Source of the DNA: Megaustenia siamemsis
Lineage: Eukaryota > Mollusca > Gastropoda > Stylommatophora > Ariophantidae
Direction of reading: 5' to 3'
DNA length: 64,000 nt
Assembly (NCBI GenBank): GCA_032433765.1
Contig: JAVIAB010000073.1
Location: forward strand, 57,632,565 to 57,696,564
The notes beneath the pieces were generated by a model. The model was not told the DNA's origin and searched no databases. It was given only the letters and a program-made list of their open reading frames with translations. Positions 21,441-34,244 of the stretch are shown piece by piece (the stretch's first letter is position 1; every line of letters starts with the position of its first letter). Position numbers and translations under genes: made by a program.

Positions 21441-21659
21441 AACAGAAAAAAAAATAGAATTCAAAAAGTAATTTTTCACAAAAAATAAGGGCACGATAAT
21501 GTGACGCTAAAAAAAATATACAAATGTCTTTGAATGCAAATATCACAGAAGTATAGTCAAAACATCATGGACGGGAACACATTTCAAACATTTCAGTTCT
21601 GCAAGTATTTAAAATTCCATAAAATTGGTTGATAAAATATTTTGGTTATGTAAAACATG

Positions 21660-22380
21660 ATGACAAGCAAGAAATATGTACTAGATATGAATATCAAAAA
21701 GACTAAAACTATGATCATAAACAAAGAAAATTCTCAAGACCTACAATTAAATATCAAAGTTGAAGGAATACATATAAAGACAGTTCAGAACTACAACTAC
21801 CTGGGACATACTATAAAACAGTGATGGAAAATGTACAACTGAAATAAATAAAAGAATAGGTATGGCAAAAAGTAATTTCAATGCCATGAAAAATATACTA
21901 ACATCAAAACAAATAACAACAGGGCTAAAATTAAGAATAGCAAAATGTTACATCTTCTCAATATTCCTGTATGGTGCAGAAACAAGGACATTAGACCAGA
22001 AAACAGAACAGAAAATTTAGGTCTTTGAAATGTGGATTTACAGAAGAATAGGTAGAATTGGATGGAAAGAAAAGAAAACAAAAGAGGAAGTTTTAGAACG
22101 ACTAAGGGTGAAAAAAGAACTACTAAACACAATTAGAGCAAGACAAATGAAATTTTTTGGTCATGTTAAAAGACACAACAGTCTAATAAAAGTAATATTA
22201 GAGGGGAAAATACAGGGTAAAAGAGGCAGAGGCAGACGAAGACTAACATGGACGAGTAACATCAAAAGATGGACAAGTCAGCCTATGACAATCTGCACCA
22301 TCAAAGCAAGAGACAGAGTGGAATGGCGCTCCATGGTAGCCAACCTTCGATGCGGAGAAAGCACCCAATGATGATGATGA
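21660..22380 (+). pseudogene. LINE family C, C-terminal part
   Basis: Decayed RT end (LDMNIKKTKTMIINKENSQD-like, YNYLGHTI) then open at 22030-22371: MWIYRRIGRIGWKEKKT, KFFGHVKRHNSLIKVILEGK, IQGKRGRGRRRLTWTSNIKR and RVEWRSMVANLRCGESTQ. Ends with GATGATGATGA. A close relative is at 46985-47462. Confidence 0.85.
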
Positions 22381-22384
22381 AAAC

Positions 22385-22575
22385 ATCATAATGGCCCAGA
22401 GAAAGTTATAATGGAGGACACAGTTCCAGGTAAATAAGAGAGAGAGGAAGACCTAGAGAAGATGGGTGCAGCATAGGAGAGTCAAGCTGGGACTGACTGC
22501 TACAGGTGCTGGACATCTCGCGCAGGATAGAGAAGACATTGGAGTAGTTGTCATTGGAGCCAATTTCAAACAGTG
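22385..22575 (+). pseudogene. LINE C-terminal remnant
   Basis: Reads RERKT-RRWVQHRRVKLGL, then AQDREDIGVVVIGANF with stops, a non-LTR C-terminal end (RPR-RW--- ... A-DR---). Confidence 0.5.
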
Positions 22576-22980
22576 ACACGTTATATGATGATTTTATATT
22601 TTCATGTTTTCATGATTTAATGTTTTAATTTATTTTATTGAGGGCATTTAATGGAGTTATCCTCGCTTTAAATGATGCGTATTTGTTGTTTAGGTTGATA
22701 ACAGTAGATGCTGTTAAGAGTCAGCGAAAGGTTTGATTTACTACCTATTGATTCTAATAGAAAATTGATTCGGACTTCAAACTATTCAGAGTTCGAACGA
22801 ATTAAATTCGAAGTACGAGACTAGTAATGTGGTATCAGCTGAATCACTTTCATTTTCCTCTAGGGTCGAATACGAGACAGAAGGCGAAGTCATAGTTCTA
22901 CACGATTGACGATTTGCTGCTAGTTCATTCATATCTGAAGTCTTTGACGATTTACAACTTTTCATATGTTTGTTTTTCTT

Positions 22981-23063
22981 CTGCGATCACGACTCTTTCA
23001 GAGTAGGATTCCGGACTCATGAAGGCAGCTGTCTATTCAAGCGATTCGGTTGCCCCGTATATG
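22981..23063 (-). pseudogene. 3' end fragment of the RNase H-type LINE
   Basis: CTGCGATCACGACTCTTTCAGAGTAGGATTCC and the next 50 bases match the 3' end of the LINE fragment at 7236-7320. Confidence 0.8.
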
Positions 23064-23314
23064 TTTGTTAACACTGGTATCCCACAGCAGTGTGTTGAGT
23101 TTCGTCAGTTTGTTGAAAGCATTTGAAGCTAGTTCGATGCGTCTCATGACTTCTGATGGTATGTCACTGGATCACTACCCTAAAAATTATGGCACAGCTA
23201 CGCTAGGGTTATTCTCTATTCATCTAGTTCGCTATTCCTTGGAGATTTCAGCAGCTATTAAAGCTGACAGTAATAATCAAACTAACGCTTTTTTAAAAAT
23301 TATAATCATCATCA

Positions 23315-23760
23315 TCAAGTACCAAGCCTGCTGGCATAGGTGATCATGTCTCTCCACAACTTTCGATCTCGACAGTTCTTTATCATTTCTGTTGTTGACC
23401 TGCCAAGCCATTCTCTTAAGCTGTCTGGTATATTTTCTCTTTGCTTCCCTCTATCTCTTCGTCACTCAATTTTTCCAGTTGTTACAATATATTTCAGCTT
23501 TTATCCTCTCATTACATGGCCAAAAAATTATAATTGTTTCTTCCTAATATTGGAAATTAGCTCTCTTTTTGCTTTGGCCTCTTTCAGAACGTTTTCATTA
23601 CTCTTCTTAGCTGTCCATAGTATTCTCAACATTCTTCTGTAAAACCACATTTCTACAGACTCCAGTGATTTTCTTGTCTGTTGTCCTATAGTCCATGATT
23701 CACATCCATATGTTAAGACTGGCTCTACATAACATTAAGAACTCTTTTTCTTGTTTCTGA
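23315..23760 (-). pseudogene. LINE family B, 3' end
   Basis: Minus-strand coding for the non-LTR C-terminus (GRQREKI-DSL, then CRDRKLWRDMITY-S) with a CATCATCATCA tail at the low end and the 'I-DYRTTDKKITGVCRNVVLQ'-type region further up. Related to 31683-32540, 39888-40800 and 28553-28785. Confidence 0.75.
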
Positions 23761-23859
23761 ACTTATATTTTTACTAAAATTATAATATAATCATATATTA
23801 TGCATTTGCTAAATTATCTAAAACTGTTGGCCAAGAAGGTAGATGCCACTTATTAGATT

Positions 23860-24135
23860 GGTAGATTGGTATATTTATGATGGTCAGATTATCCTGCTGG
23901 GCTTTGTCTGAGCGGAGCTTTGGAGTGTGTTTCCAAAGATTGCAGTCTGCAGCTATTTCTTCTCAGGGTGCAGAGTTTATTTTTTCAGAGTCTTCATGTC
24001 ACGTTTACACACGTCTACAGGTAGAAGTTTTGAGTGCACTCTAAATATTTTGCTATCTGCTAGTTGTCCATAGAGTATATCTTTTGGTATGCGGCCATCT
24101 TTCATATGGTGTACGTGGCCAAACCAGCGTAACTA
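23860..24135 (-). pseudogene. LINE C-terminal remnant (another family)
   Basis: Minus-strand reading gives LRWFGHVHHMKDGRIPKDIL, then YGQLADSKIF and VDVCKRDMKTL. R--GH--RM-D-RIPK--LYGEL--G-R--GRP---KD-CK-D- is the end of a widespread non-LTR protein type. Confidence 0.75.
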
Positions 24136-24243
24136 CGTTGTTTGAGCAGCGTATAAATGTTCGGGAGACCTGTGCGAGTCATGACCTCCACGTTTGTCAC
24201 TTTACCTTACGTCTATTTATCTTTATCACAAACACACACACAC

Positions 24244-24245
<2 letters not shown>

Positions 24246-24285
<40 letters not shown>
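24246..24285. repeat. CA then TA microsatellite
   Basis: ACACACACAC then about 19 TA units, 100 bp downstream of the P-loop exon on the gene's strand. Confidence 0.9.
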
Positions 24286-24288
<3 letters not shown>

Positions 24289-24362
24289 TAAATATAAATA
24301 TAAAGCGTGTTATCAATGTAATATTACATTATGTAGCAATAATTAAGCAACAATGAACTTAC

Positions 24363-24556
24363 CAGTATGCTGGTATGCCATGATTGACAAGATACTCTTC
24401 AAGGGCGAAGGAAATTGTGGTCTTCCCCGCGCCAGATAATCCAGTCAACCAAATAGTGCAGCCACGAAATCCTCCCTTTTGGCCAACAGCTTTTCCTCTC
24501 TTATCACGTGATACATGGTGTTCTTGATAAACAACGTTGGTAGCCCTTTGAGCAGA
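24363..24556 (-). CDS. PAPSS: PAPSS exon: APS kinase N-terminal part with P-loop
   Basis: This 194-bp exon reads 64 codons plus two bases (TG) of a split codon. It begins [20 protein letters not shown] after an acceptor ending TTAG and ends NHGIPAY before donor GTAAGT. It carries the P-loop GLSGAGKT (exon residues 39-46), which binds ATP phosphates in APS kinase, preceded by FRGCTIWLT. Animal PAPSS proteins have the same order: HHVSR-KRG, GGFRGCT-WLTG, P-loop, ALEEYLV-HGIP. The split codon joins to C of the next exon to give Cys where human PAPSS1 has Thr. No in-frame Met precedes it, so the start codon is in an upstream exon. Confidence 0.95.
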
Positions 24557-25420
24557 CTAACGATGAAAAAGTTATTGCAACGATGTGGTAAGAATAACAT
24601 TAACTTGTTCTAATAATATATTAAAACTTAGTTGACACAAGGTAGTCTAGTATAGTCACATGATACTGTTATCATCAATGGGTTTGCCTGACCATACGAA
24701 GACGTCGCTCCTTTACCTTTTTCAATTTCTCGCTGTCATTGTTTTCCTTACCTCATTAAATGTAATCTGTGGATCCTCGTTGTTCTTGTCCCATATACTT
24801 CTAGATTGTCTCTTTCCATCTTTTCAGAAAGTAGACCACTCCATTGCGTTTGGTAGCAATTTGACAGTTTCAAAGTGGGTCCTCTGTAAGTTCTGACACT
24901 TAATGTTGAAGATTGTAGGACATAGAGTGAACATAAGTTCTGCTCATATTCGGATCGAAAGGACAGACGGACAGACGGACGGATGGATGAATGGATGGAT
25001 GGATGGATGGATGGCTAAACTTTTCAATAGTTGTATGGTATATTAAATTTCTTGGTACAGGATGACTCATATATCTCTATGGATCTGAAGGCGATTTCAC
25101 TGTACATACAGTAACGATCAGGTGACAATACACACTCCTGTCTTCGGCCATGTTTTACTGAACGATAGTTTTCAACTTGCCAAGAAGAACAGAAATCAAA
25201 AATATCAGGTTGTATCCATTTGTATCGTAGTTGCTGGGTTAATGAACTGTGAAGTGAAGGGATATAACCTGCAATTTTCGTTACCGTTTTTTAGGGTCAC
25301 CCTTTATTTATAATAATTTTGTTGTTGAAGATGTTATCACATTTCTGTTATTCATCATTAGGTCGCATGTATTTTGCAGAACGTCGCATTCAGCACAGCC
25401 AGTCTGAAAGAATATCTTGT
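24557..25420. other. Region upstream of the PAPSS P-loop exon
   Basis: Should be intron or promoter of PAPSS. Contains GGAC/GGAT short repeats at 24964-25012. No N-terminal exon could be recognised, and no other coding sequence is seen. Confidence 0.5.
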
Positions 25421-25424
25421 CTCT

Positions 25425-26570
25425 AGCCAGACCTCACACAGAACGTTGCATGCAACACAGCCGGTATGATATATCTCTGTCTCTAGCCAAATCTCCAACA
25501 GAATGTTGCATACAATACAGCCGGTCTGATATATCTCTGTATCTAGCCAGATCTCCAACAGAACGTTGCATACAATACAGCCGGTATGATATATCTCTGT
25601 ATCTAGCCAGATCTCCAACAGAACGTTGCATACAATACAGCCGGTCTGATATATCTCTGTATCTAGCCAGATCTCCAACAGAATGTTGCATACAATACAG
25701 CCGGTATGATATATATCTGTATCTAGCCAGATCTCCAACAGAACGCTGCATACAACACAGCCGGTATGATATATCTCTGTATCTAGCCAGATCTCCAACA
25801 GAACGTTGCATACAATACAGCCGGTATGATATATCTCTGTATCTAGCCAGATTTCCAACAGAACGTTGCATACAATACAGCCGGTAATGATATATATCTC
25901 TGTATCTAGTCAGATCTCCAACAGAACGTTGCATGCAACACAGCCGGTCTGATATATATCTGTATCTAGCCAGATCTCCAACAGAACGTTGCATGCAACA
26001 CAGCCGGTATGATATATATCTCTGTATCTAGCCAGATATCCAACAGAACGTTGCATACAACACAGCCGGTATGATATATCTCTGCATCTAGCCAGATCTC
26101 CCACTGAACGTTACATACAACACAGCCGGTATGATATATATCTGTATCTAGCCAGATCTCCAACAGAACGCTGCATACAACACAGCCGGTGTGATATATC
26201 TCTGTATCTAGTCAGATCTCCAACAGAACGTTGCATGCAACACAGCCGGTCTGATATATATCTGTATCTAGCCAGATCTCCCACAGAACGTTAAATACAA
26301 CACGGTCGGTATGATATATATTTCTGTATCTAGCCAGATCTCCAACAGAACGTTACATACAACACAGTCGGTATGATATATATCTCTGTATCTAGCCAGA
26401 TCTCCCACAGAACGTTACATACAACACAGCCGGTATGATATATCTCTGTATCTAGCCAGATCTCCCACAGAACGTTACATACAACACAGCCGGTATGATA
26501 TATCTGTATCTAGCCAGATCTCCAACAGAACGCTGCATACAATACAGCCGGTCTGAGATATCTCTGTCTC
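25425..26570. repeat. 60-bp minisatellite, about 20 copies
   Basis: The unit is AGCCGGTATGATATATCTCT followed by GTATCTAGCCAGATCTCCAA and CAGAACGTTGCATACAATAC. Some units have extra TA or ATA in the ATATAT block, giving 58-63 bp. Because 60 is a multiple of three, frames stay open on both strands; the peptides look like repeat translations only. Confidence 0.96.
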
Positions 26571-26589
26571 CAACCATATCTCCATTCTT

Positions 26590-26735
26590 AGTTACAACGG
26601 ATTCCAAATATCCATAGTTTGTTACAATCTAAAGTTCTTCACTGTTGATGATAATTTTGGGTTGGCTTTTTGTTTTGTCAATGGACATTATCTTAGTTTT
26701 CTTTATATTTAGATAGAGGCTTTGCTCTTCGCTGT
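26590..26735 (-). pseudogene. LINE RT fragment
   Basis: Minus strand reads EEQSLYLNIKKTKIMSIDK, then SQPKIIINSEELQIV and NYGYLES: the -LN--KTK-M- strand after the RT active site. The fragment is short and 60-bp repeats lie beside it. Confidence 0.65.
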
Positions 26736-26754
26736 GTTTTTTTTAACACACTCA

Positions 26755-27310
26755 GGTGTCTGTTTTTTTTTCTGTTAGTCTTCTTCCTCTTCTTTCTTCT
26801 TCTATCCTTCCTCTGCTGCCGTTGGCGTCGAGGGGAGAAACAATCCGCGATTCTTTGCTCTTCTGTTGGCCTCTTCTGATGTTATTCCTACTAGTGACTC
26901 TAGTATTCCTTTTATCCATCTCTTTCTCGGTCTTCCTCTTAATCTGGCGTTTTCGTAGCGTTTATTTAAGGCTCTTTGAGTCATTGTTAGTTCTTTTTGT
27001 CTTGTTATGTGGCCGAACCAATTTATCTGCTGTTTCTTTATGTATTCGATGGCTGGTTCAATTTCGAGTTTCTTCCTCAGGTCAGCGTTTCTTACTCTGT
27101 CCCTTAAGCTGTTTCCTGTCATTCTTCTGACACATTTCATTTCAGTGGTCGTTATCTTTCTTATTGTTCTAGAGTCCAGCGTCCAGTTCTGGCACTGATA
27201 TCTCAGAGTTGGTAGAAAAATTTATTTGTATATTGCCCTTTTTGCTTCCGTAGTTATTGCTTTGTTTTTCAATAGTGCTGATACTTGGCTTTCTGCTAGT
27301 GAGTAGAAAT
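26755..27310 (-). pseudogene. LINE family D, C-terminal part
   Basis: Frame 27140-26802 reads MKCVRRMTGNSLRDRVRNAD, EYIKKQQINWFGHITRQKEL, ENARLRGRPRKRWIKGILES and EEANRRAKNRGLFLPST. Upstream, CQNWTLDSRTI and KAITTEAKRAI are readable. An AAGAAGAAGAGGAAGAAG-like tail on the minus strand follows the stop. Matches 53848-54720 and 46055-46740. Confidence 0.85.
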
Positions 27311-27475
27311 ATTCAATATGTTGTTTCATATGTCACCTTCTGGTGAAGAAAACATAAGCTCACTTACCTCAAATTATCGTAGTACTTCAACTCTATTTTC
27401 AAAACTAAAATTAAGTATACAATTATAAAATTAACTTCATGTTTGCGTGATTAAAATGAGTACTGAAAGGAAAGG

Positions 27476-27733
27476 GAACCGCGATAGCTCAGTGGTTAGT
27501 GAACTGGGCTACCACGGACGAGGGGTAGGGTTCGATCCCAACCGACGGCTTCCGGGTTCACCCAGCCTTAAATGGGTACCGGATTTTTTTCTGGGAATGT
27601 AAAGCAGCACGGGCGTAATACTGACAACATTACCCCAAAAATCATGCGCTGAAGGTCTGTAAAATATAGGGTCACTAACACCATATTTCCCTATACGCCA
27701 CTTGGCGTGACGGGGGTACTTTACTTTTTTTTT
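27476..27733 (+). mobile_element. tRNA-derived SINE with target duplication
   Basis: Head GAACCGCGATAGCTCAGTGG (A box) and GGTTCGATCCC (B box), then the common body and a T-rich tail. TACTGAAAGGAAA-GGA flanks it (27461-27475 and from 27734, one mismatch). Confidence 0.92.
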
Positions 27734-27739
27734 TACTGA

Positions 27740-28040
27740 AAGGAAAAGGAAACACTGTAATGTAAAATATAATGTCGTAGACATGAGCGTAGCGTGTATT
27801 GTTGGCACCAGGAAGTAAGTGTAGGTTGTCATTGTCAACGGTCAGACAGGTCAAGTGTTGCTCCCGCTAACTTGCTATTTTTTTGTGTTATTTATTACTA
27901 CCACTTTTTCTCCTTTAAAACTGTTCCCTGGGCAACCGCCCCTCGGGTCCCCCCCCCCCCCCCTATCCTACGCTACTGGTCACAAGGGAGAGAAGTATTA
28001 ATTGTCAACATTACTACGACATGAGACTACATCATTTGGC

Positions 28041-28083
<43 letters not shown>

Positions 28084-28550
28084 GTGCTCCTCCTCCCTGC
28101 TAACATCTACCTCAACTCACTTATCACGTGCCCATTATTTCCCCCTAGTTTATTGGGCAGCAGAACGTCAAGCTGGTCTGGACCCACGTTGACTTCATTG
28201 CCCAAGGCACCGCGTTAACCATGTGTGTCGATGATGCTCTCGAAATAAAACCAGCAACTCAGGGAGGAGACGGCACCTAAAATATCACCAATAGGAAGGT
28301 GTACCAAGAAAAGCAAACTAAAATTGTTGCATTTATCACATCTGTAGTGTCTCCCAGATGATCTGTTAGGTTGAAGAATAAAGCCCCATGCCCAGTGAAA
28401 TCGAGATAAATGGTCAAGGCTTTTATTTCAACCCGATTAAAAAAAATGGTACCCTGATTCAAATCGACGTCAACTTTAATTGGAGAACGACAGCTGTGCG
28501 AACAGTTATTGAATAGATATGTGAATAATTTAATGATGTTTTGTTTAAAC
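27740..28550. other. Unassigned stretch with C-run and GA microsatellite
   Basis: C15 run at 27949-27963 and a GA run at about 28044-28079. No coding sequence recognised. Confidence 0.6.
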
Positions 28551-28552
28551 AA

Positions 28553-28785
28553 TCATCATTTTTTGGCCATGTAATGAGAAGAGAACAACTGGAATACATT
28601 GTAACACCTGGAAAAATTGAGGGACGAAGAGATAGAGGGAAGCAAAGAGAAAAAAAATACCAGACAGCTTAAGAGAATGGCTTGAACAGAATGTCAACAA
28701 CATAAATGATAATAACTGTCAAGATCGAAAGTTGTGGAGAGATATGATCACCTACGCCAGCAGGCCCGTTACTTGATGATGATGA
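28553..28785 (+). pseudogene. LINE family B, 3' end
   Basis: Plus strand reads FFGHVMRREQLEYIVTPGKI, then EGRRDRGKQREKK and CQDRKLWRDMITYASRP, with a GATGATGATG tail. Two frameshifts. Confidence 0.8.
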
Positions 28786-28934
28786 TGTTTTGTTTGTGTA
28801 ACATAACTGGAATGTGTCTGTGTTCGACATTATGCAATCTGACATTGCCTTGGGACTACTTCGGGCAAGTAAAATAAAGGTTATGTTACACTTCGAGCTA
28901 TTCAATTTCAGTGCCAACGTTGACACGTTGTGGT

Positions 28935-28952
28935 GGGGGGGGGGGGGGGGGG
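28935..28952. repeat. G18 run
   Basis: Eighteen consecutive G. The region 28790-29550 around it has no recognisable gene. Confidence 0.95.
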
Positions 28953-29549
28953 CACATGCCGTGGGATCCACGGTCTAGCTGTAGTGCTGTTGAGTTAACT
29001 CTTTCCGTACGGAAGCTTTTTATCAATGCAATGGAAGAGATTTCAGAAACAAAATGTTTCACGGTTTTAAGAATCAATCTATATATTTATATTTATGTAA
29101 CATATAACATATTATATATGAACATGATATTAGATTTCATCAATACTAAAATGATACAAGACTTGTAAAAAGAATATGTTTTGATGATGGTTCATACTAA
29201 TGAAATTGGGAGTGACGCACTGTGTGGCGAAACGTACGGAAAGAGTTAAAGTATGGGACAAGCATAAGGTCAGATGTGATAAATCTGTTTTTTATTATCA
29301 TTCTTATGTTATGAAGTTGTGAGGATAAATTTCGCTCTTTAGTCTGTTAATAATAAGAAATAATAATAAGAGATTATGTTGGTATCACCACATCAATAAT
29401 AGAAGACTCTAGATGTCGAGCTTTGCAACTATAAGCAATCTTGTCACCAGAAGTGGTTTATACAAAACTTCTGATCGAATCTGCTGTCCATAACTAGTAA
29501 ACAAATATATGTCACAACCCTATCTTTCAAGAAACGAGACCACAAGATG

Positions 29550-29770
29550 TAATAGCTTGGCCAAAACCATATGCGGGGAACAGTGACAGATGGATGGCGT
29601 AGTGGTAGACAAAGAGAAAAAAAATGATTGAATATATCAAAGATTTGGCAGGAGAAAAAAGTTATAATGATTCAATAAATTGGCACACAAAAAGGAGGAA
29701 TAGAGAAAGATCTTTAAGAATGCACAGATTTGGCGCCATAAAAACAATAAGAGATAAGAGAGGATAAGAG
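29550..29770 (+). pseudogene. LINE C-terminal remnant
   Basis: Reads WPKPYAGNSDRWMA, then REKKMIEYIKDLAGEKSYND and INWHTKRRNRERSLRMHR. A GRQREKMIEYIKDL-type ending of non-LTR proteins with one stop. Confidence 0.6.
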
Positions 29771-30165
29771 ATCAGGCATGACGTCAGTTTCACGAGATAG
29801 GCCATTGCGTTTGGGTTTTCACAGCGTTTATTGAAGGCTTATGATATGAGCCTTTTGTCACATCACGTGGCTAAACCATTTTCTCTGCAGTTTATTTTTG
29901 TTTTCAAATGCGAACATTACTCGAGTAGGGCAGGAAGGCAGGCAGGGAGACAGATGGACGGATGGATGGACTGGCAGTTTAGACAGACAGGCGAGCAAGA
30001 AATCAGACATACATGACATTTTGGACAGAGACAGACAAAAATGTCAAAGAGACGAGCTGAAGGATGAACAAACATTAGATTAGATTAGAATATACAGACA
30101 AACTGGCAGAGACCGAAAGCAGATAAACAGACAGCTAGATAGTCAGTCGTGCAAACAGATATATA

Positions 30166-31680
<1,515 letters not shown>

Positions 31681-31682
31681 CA

Positions 31683-32540
31683 TAGTCATCATCAAGTACT
31701 ATGCCAGTTTGCGTAAGTGACCATGTCTCTCCACAACTCTCGATCTCGACAGTTATTTATAACTTCTTTTCTTTCTATAACTTCTTTCTTCGTTTCTGTT
31801 CTTGGACTTCTGCCATGCCATTCTCTTAAGCTGTCTGGTATCTTTTCTCTTCGTTCCTCAATTGTCCCTGTTGTTAAAATATATCCCAGCTGCTCCCTTC
31901 TCATTGCAAACCAAAACATGATGATTATTTCTTCCTAATATTAGAAATCAGCTCTCTTTTGGTTTGGCCTCTTTCAGAACGTTTTCATTACTCTTCTCAG
32001 CAGTCCATGGTATTCATTCTTCTGCAAAACCACGCTTCTTCAGCATCCAGTGGTTTTTTTTATTTGTTGTTCTATTGTCCATGACTAAAATCCATATGTT
32101 AAGACTGGCTCTACTTAACATTTCAGAACTCTTTTTCTTGTTTCTATTGTTAAAAAAATAGATTGCACAGTAGCTTCCTCATTTTTTTGGAAAGTTGCTT
32201 TTGTCTGAGCTATTCTGCATCTCATCTCTGTTGTACATCTTCCATCTTATGTTAACATTGTTCCCATGTGTTAACATTCATTTACTTGTTTTAATATTGT
32301 TCCACTTGTCTGTATTGTGCATTGAGGTGATATATTTTCTTTGTTGCTATTATTTAGTCTGTCTTTTCGCTATTGAAGCTGAGTCCTCTATTTTTGCTTT
32401 CCTTCACTATAATGTCTAACATTTCTTTGTTGCAACCATTACTTCTGTCTTGTTGCTGTCTTGTTGAGACTGAGTCCTATATTTTGCTCTCCTTCACTAC
32501 CTCTAACGTTTCTTGAAACTTATTTTCACTCTTAGCGATT
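31683..32540 (-). pseudogene. LINE family B, 3' part; host of a family A insertion
   Basis: Minus-strand family B sequence with CAT-type tail at 31683. Similarity to the copy at 39888-40800 runs to 32540, where a family A copy starts; the family B sequence resumes at about 33088 (TTAGGGATTAAGACTGTA, compare TTAGCGATAAAGACTGTA at 40681). A local duplication (TGAGTCCT-TATTT-TGCT) lies at 32381-32500. Confidence 0.8.
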
Positions 32541-33087
32541 CATCATCATCATCATGTGCCTTACCGGTTGGCGTAGGTGATCATGTCCCTCCACAATCTT
32601 CTATCTACAGTGCATCGTATCAGTTCTGTTGTTGACTGTTTTCCATGCCATGACACCAAGCTATCCAGTATTTTCTCTCTTTGTCGTCCGCGATCTCTTT
32701 TTCCTTTTATTTTGCCATTTGTAACCAAGTATTCCAACTTTCCTCTTCTCATGATGTGCCCGAAAAATGTTGATTGCTTCTTTCTGATGTTTTTTAAGAG
32801 CTCCCTTTTTGTGTTGGCCTCCATGAGAACTTCCTCATTGGTCTTTTTATCTGTCCAGGTAACTTTCAAGATTCTTCTGAGAAATCCCATCTCTGTGGCC
32901 TCCAATCGTCTTTTCATTTGTTTGTCAACTGTCCATGATTCGCTTCTATAGGTCAGAATTGGTTCTATATAGCACCGATGAACTCTCTTTCTCATTTTTA
33001 TTGACAGATTTGTTGCATAAGATATTTTTCATTTTCTGAAATGCTATTTTGGCCTGAGCTATTCTGCTTTTTATTTCTGTGGTGCAT
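32541..33087 (-). mobile_element. LINE family A, 3' part, inserted in family B
   Basis: Frame 32995-32561 reads MRKRVHRCYIEPILTYRSES, ATEMGFLRRILKVTWTDKKT, QSTFFGHIMRRGKLEYLVTN and KGKRDRGRQREKILDSLVSW. CTCTTAGCGATT at 32529-32540 and CTCTTAGGGATT at 33088-33099 look like its target duplication (one mismatch). It is the longest family A copy here. Confidence 0.88.
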
Positions 33088-33303
33088 CTCTTAGGGATTA
33101 AGACTGTAAAATCAACATTGCAACAAAAAGACTACTGGACAATTAAAAAAACCCAATTTCTCCAAATGGATCCGAGTATTTCTGCTTCAACTTCTGCTTC
33201 TTTGTCTAACACTTTGTTTCGAATTAAGTTGCGTCTTGCGACCCAATGTATTCGTCTTAACCGCTCATTTGTTAAAATTTTGGTTTTAATTGATTTTTTT
33301 TTT

Positions 33304-33334
33304 GGGGGGGGGCGGGGGGGGGGGGGGGGGGGGG
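33304..33334. repeat. G-rich run (G9 C G21)
   Basis: Almost pure G over 31 bases. A C-rich counterpart lies at 33713-33737. Confidence 0.95.
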
Positions 33335-33749
33335 AGAATGGGGTGAAGATCCCGGACAGCACTTGGGTTGGAAGCGCTCTGTGATTTAAACTTGACCGAT
33401 AGCGTTAGTATCAGCGACTAATAGCCGATCGAGATCTTATTTCATTTTCTTGCACTGATTCTGGAATCAGACCAACCAGCCTGGACACCCAGGCAGGGAT
33501 TAGAGAGGGCAGGTAACTCTGACACCAAATATGTCAAGCTGAAGCTGATGTGTTGGAAAGAAAGGTGTTGATACCGCAGCTTGAAGCACGTTACTACCGT
33601 CCACTTACTGATAATTTTTGCGGCGGGTCAGAATGAGGTCAACCTGATCTGCAGATCGAGCATGCTACATTAAAACATTCAGATACAGAACAAAAAGGAA
33701 ACTCCCCCATTCCCCCCCCCCCTTTCCCCTCCCCCCAAAAAATGGATAA

Positions 33750-33830
33750 ATGGAATCAAAGAAACATTAAGTAAATCTGACATGACAACAACCAAAGCTA
33801 CACAACTAGCAAAAGCCAGAAGCTGATACA
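33750..33830 (+). pseudogene. Short LINE C-terminal remnant
   Basis: WINGIKETLSKSDMTTTKAT then QLAKARS and stop, similar to the end of RTE-like proteins. 33840-34240 shows nothing recognisable. Confidence 0.5.
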
Positions 33831-34244
33831 TTACTACTTTCTCCTTCCATACACGGCGCGAATAGTTGGGATAAAAGAGAAATAAAAAAAGACTATGATG
33901 AGTGATTGTCGGATGAACGTAGGTGTAGGAAGTTTACTTATAAGCAAGCAGTTGTTTGTCGTCGGAGTTGTCTCTGCTACAGAAGCAGTCTCACAGGAAC
34001 AACTACTTTGCTAGGATCTGTGTCGAGTTGTCCTTTCCTTACAGAGAGGTAAACCGCACGTCAGCCTCTGAGCAAAATTATTAGGCAATTAGAAATCTAC
34101 TAGTGCCGATGAAGGATGTGTCGGGTTAAATGCCTTATTTGTTGTTATATTTTATTGTTAACGTGCCCGTTTTTTTTGATCTACCGGAGACAACGTTTGA
34201 CGCGGAAACGGCATTTGTTATTTTAAGTGCAAATTGATAGATTA

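Larger units (their letters stand above)
15392..24362 (-). other. Largest PAPSS intron (9.0 kb) with nested transposons
   Basis: Holds the hAT element 15783-20982 with LINE and SINE inside, a divergent SINE (21130-21440), LINE ends (21660-22380, 22385-22575, 22981-23063, 23315-23760, 23860-24135) and a TA microsatellite (24246-24285). Stretch 22580-22980 shows nothing recognisable. Confidence 0.85.
97..24556 (-). other. PAPSS: PAPSS gene span (partial: six internal exons)
   Basis: Six minus-strand exons with matching phases together encode APS kinase followed by the start of ATP sulfurylase, the domain order of animal PAPS synthase. The enzyme makes the sulfate donor PAPS from sulfate and ATP in two steps (ATP sulfurylase, then APS kinase) in cytosol or nucleus. 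Each intron has GT at the donor and AG at the acceptor. Intron sizes are about 8971, 6714, 5373, 633 and 1934 bp in gene order. The gene continues past the left edge (most of the sulfurylase domain is missing), and the N-terminal exon is upstream of 24556, possibly beyond the window. I see no frame breaks, so the gene looks functional. Whether it is orthologous to vertebrate PAPSS1 or PAPSS2 cannot be told; invertebrates usually have one gene. Confidence 0.93.

Noticed and set aside
25358..26163. Repeat protein of 60-bp units (for example MQRSVGDLARYRDIS type)
   Set aside because: Frames are open on both strands because the period is divisible by three. Units gain TA steps that shift the frame, so there is no sign of protein selection.
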